64,000 nucleotides of DNA. It comes from Flavobacterium orientale. GTDB lineage: Bacteria; Bacteroidota; Bacteroidia; Flavobacteriales; Flavobacteriaceae. Below are positions 62,552-64,000 of this stretch, piece after piece. Numbering within the stretch: position 1 is the stretch's first letter; each line of letters begins with the position of its first letter. The translations under genes and the position numbers were made by a program. Where the stretch lies: assembly GCF_014638005.1 (NCBI RefSeq), contig NZ_BMFG01000001.1, positions 388,421 to 452,420 of the forward strand, read 5' to 3'. Below the pieces are notes generated by a model. The model was not told the DNA's origin. It searched no databases and saw nothing but the letters and a program-made list of their open reading frames with translations.

Positions 62552-63856
62552 ATGAGTGTAGTTTCATTAATTATTAAAAGAGAATTTATTGCAAAAGTTC
62601 GCAACAAATCATTTATAGTGATGACTTTTTTAAGTCCGTTACTGTTTGTTGCTATTGCTGCTTTAGTTGGTTATTTGGCTTCAATGAAAGCCGATACCAA
62701 AAAAATTGCCATACATGATGAAAGTGGAAATTTCATTTCAGTCTTTAAAAATTCGGATGCTTATTCCTATCATGATTTATCAGCAATTGATTTGCAATTT
62801 GTAAAAGACAGCATCTTAAATACAAAATATGAAGGATTGTTATACTTTCCTAAAGTAGCTAGTTTACGTGATTATGAATCAAAAATTCAGTACATTTCTA
62901 ATGAAAGTCCGAGTATGAATTTCATTGGAACTATTGAAAGTTTAATTGGAAAAAAAATCACTGAGCAAAATTACATCGTTGCCGGTTTAGATACTTTAGC
63001 TATTAAAAATTCAGTTTCAAAAGTCAGTGTCAATTTAGCAAAATCTTCCGGTGAAGAAACTGTAAAAGGTTTAAACGAAATAAAAATTGCCATTGGAGGA
63101 GCGTTTGGCTATTTGATTATGATGTTCATTATAATTTATGGAAATTTAGTAATGCGAAGCGTCATTGAAGAGAAAACCAATCGAATTATTGAAATTATTA
63201 TTTCTTCAGTGAAACCCTTTCAATTGATGATGGGCAAAATCATTGGTACTTCTTTAGCCGGAATTTTACAATTTTTAATTTGGGCCATAATCGGGTTTAT
63301 TTTGTTTTTTGGAATTTCTACTTATTTTGGTGTTCAAATGGGAGCCACTCCCGCACTTGATGCCGGAATGATTGAAGCCGGTCAAGCGGAAATGGGTTCA
63401 AAAATGCAACTCTACATCAAAGAATTTTTAACCTTACCAATAGGAACTTTATTGGTTTCATTTGTATTATATTTTATTGGAGGTTACTTTTTATACAGTT
63501 CATTTTATGCTGCAATTGGTGCTGCTGTTGATAATGAAACCGATTCACAACAATTTTTGTTACCTATAATTATGCCTTTGGTTTTAGGGGTCTATATTGG
63601 TTTCTTTACGGTGTTGAATGATCCACACGGAACAGTAGCGACTGTTTTTTCCATCATTCCATTAACTTCACCAATCGTGATGTTAATGCGAATTCCGTTT
63701 GGCGTTCCAATTTGGCAACTGGTTTTATCAATTGTATTGTTGTTTTCTACTTTCTTCTTGGTCGTTTGGTTTGCTTCAAAAATATACAGAGTCGGGATTT
63801 TAATGTATGGAAAGAAACCAACTTGGAGAGAATTGTTTAAATGGATGAAATATTAG
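62552..63856 (+). CDS. ABC-2 type transporter permease (NatB-like)
   Basis: A 434-residue permease with an N-terminal membrane helix (about 22-45), a large extracytoplasmic domain (45-185) and five C-terminal helices (about 185-420). The segment VMRSVIEEKTNRIIEIIISSVKPFQLMMGKI is characteristic of ABC-2 permeases. It is the membrane partner of the ATPase just upstream. The MscS-like gene begins 3 bases after its stop. Confidence 0.93.
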   Translation: MSVVSLIIKREFIAKVRNKSFIVMTFLSPLLFVAIAALVGYLASMKADTKKIAIHDESGNFISVFKNSDAYSYHDLSAIDLQFVKDSILNTKYEGLLYFPKVASLRDYESKIQYISNESPSMNFIGTIESLIGKKITEQNYIVAGLDTLAIKNSVSKVSVNLAKSSGEETVKGLNEIKIAIGGAFGYLIMMFIIIYGNLVMRSVIEEKTNRIIEIIISSVKPFQLMMGKIIGTSLAGILQFLIWAIIGFILFFGISTYFGVQMGATPALDAGMIEAGQAEMGSKMQLYIKEFLTLPIGTLLVSFVLYFIGGYFLYSSFYAAIGAAVDNETDSQQFLLPIIMPLVLGVYIGFFTVLNDPHGTVATVFSIIPLTSPIVMLMRIPFGVPIWQLVLSIVLLFSTFFLVVWFASKIYRVGILMYGKKPTWRELFKWMKY

Positions 63857-63859
63857 CCT

Positions 63860-64000
63860 ATGGAAATTATTGAAAAATTAAAAGACATTTTAGGACTAAG
63901 TCTAATAAAAACTGAAGATGTTAATCTGACATTAGGAGCTATTATTGCATTGATAGTAGCCTTTTTAATTACAAGTTACTTACTAAAATTTATTAGAAAA
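63860..64000 (+). CDS. Mechanosensitive ion channel family protein (5' part only)
   Basis: Only 47 codons are inside the window and no stop is reached. They read a short amphipathic start (MEIIEKLKDILG), then a membrane helix (about 26-44, LGAIIALIVAFLITSYLLKF), as at the N terminus of small MscS-type channels. The assignment rests on this pattern and on position, and is tentative. It is 3 bases after the permease gene and probably in the same transcript. Confidence 0.55.
   Translation, partial: MEIIEKLKDILGLSLIKTEDVNLTLGAIIALIVAFLITSYLLKFIRK

Overview
The window looks like a chromosomal segment of a low-GC member of the Bacteroidetes, most likely Flavobacterium or a close relative in the Flavobacteriaceae. 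The evidence is AT-rich non-coding DNA, almost no Shine-Dalgarno sequences, repeated promoter boxes of the Bacteroidetes type (TTG, about 19-21 bases, TAnnTTTG), a type IX secretion C-terminal sorting domain, many small lipoproteins, and neighbourhoods I associate with flavobacteria (parA-parB-DUF5683-dapB-lepB; nif3 with a DUF164 protein; ribH-small protein-mutL). I see no phage, plasmid, insertion sequence or CRISPR array.

Layout. 1-2531: 5' part of a large secreted choice-of-anchor L adhesin with tandem repeats (minus strand, runs off the window). 2990-7728: argS, a lipoprotein, ffh and folD, with intrinsic terminators. 7778-12092 (minus): a lipoprotein, then a tight trio of a membrane hydroxylase, a radical SAM/SPASM enzyme and a large surface lipoprotein; this is the least understood functional unit here. 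12236-19440: rluF, a secreted S8 protease-like protein, an alpha/beta hydrolase, nif3 with its coiled-coil partner, lpxK and a purine nucleoside phosphorylase. 19442-28803 (minus): hybrid histidine kinase, gap, lipA, an ECF sigma factor coupled to a glycosyltransferase, murB, a DUF2461 gene, a 411-base non-coding stretch with palindromes and an 11-bp tandem array, and recF. 28970-35332 (plus): TPR protein, ribH, small membrane protein, mutL, two rhomboids and an EEP-family protein. 35329-40538 (minus): WbqC, lepB, dapB, DUF5683, parB, parA. 40666-48841 (minus): SDR, aminotransferase, GNAT, methylmalonyl-CoA mutase split around a lipoprotein, DivIC-like protein, uridine kinase. 49084-49161: tRNA-Pro(UGG). 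49339-58796: trxB, a PadR-PspC-DUF2807 envelope module, DUF4870, DUF4442, a TIGR01777 protein and a large metalloprotease. 58868-64000: YceI, grpE-dnaJ, an ABC-2 exporter and the start of an MscS-like channel.

Most genes are housekeeping. The points that deserve attention are loss of catalytic or metal-binding residues in otherwise ordinary proteins (MutL endonuclease motif, DnaJ zinc centre 1, all cysteines of a zinc-ribbon family protein, Asp-to-Glu in an S8 protease triad), the hydroxylase/radical SAM/lipoprotein operon, a possible small RNA downstream of dnaJ, structured DNA beside tRNA-Pro, and the recurrent coincidence of in-frame TTG codons with promoter -7 boxes, which misleads start calling.
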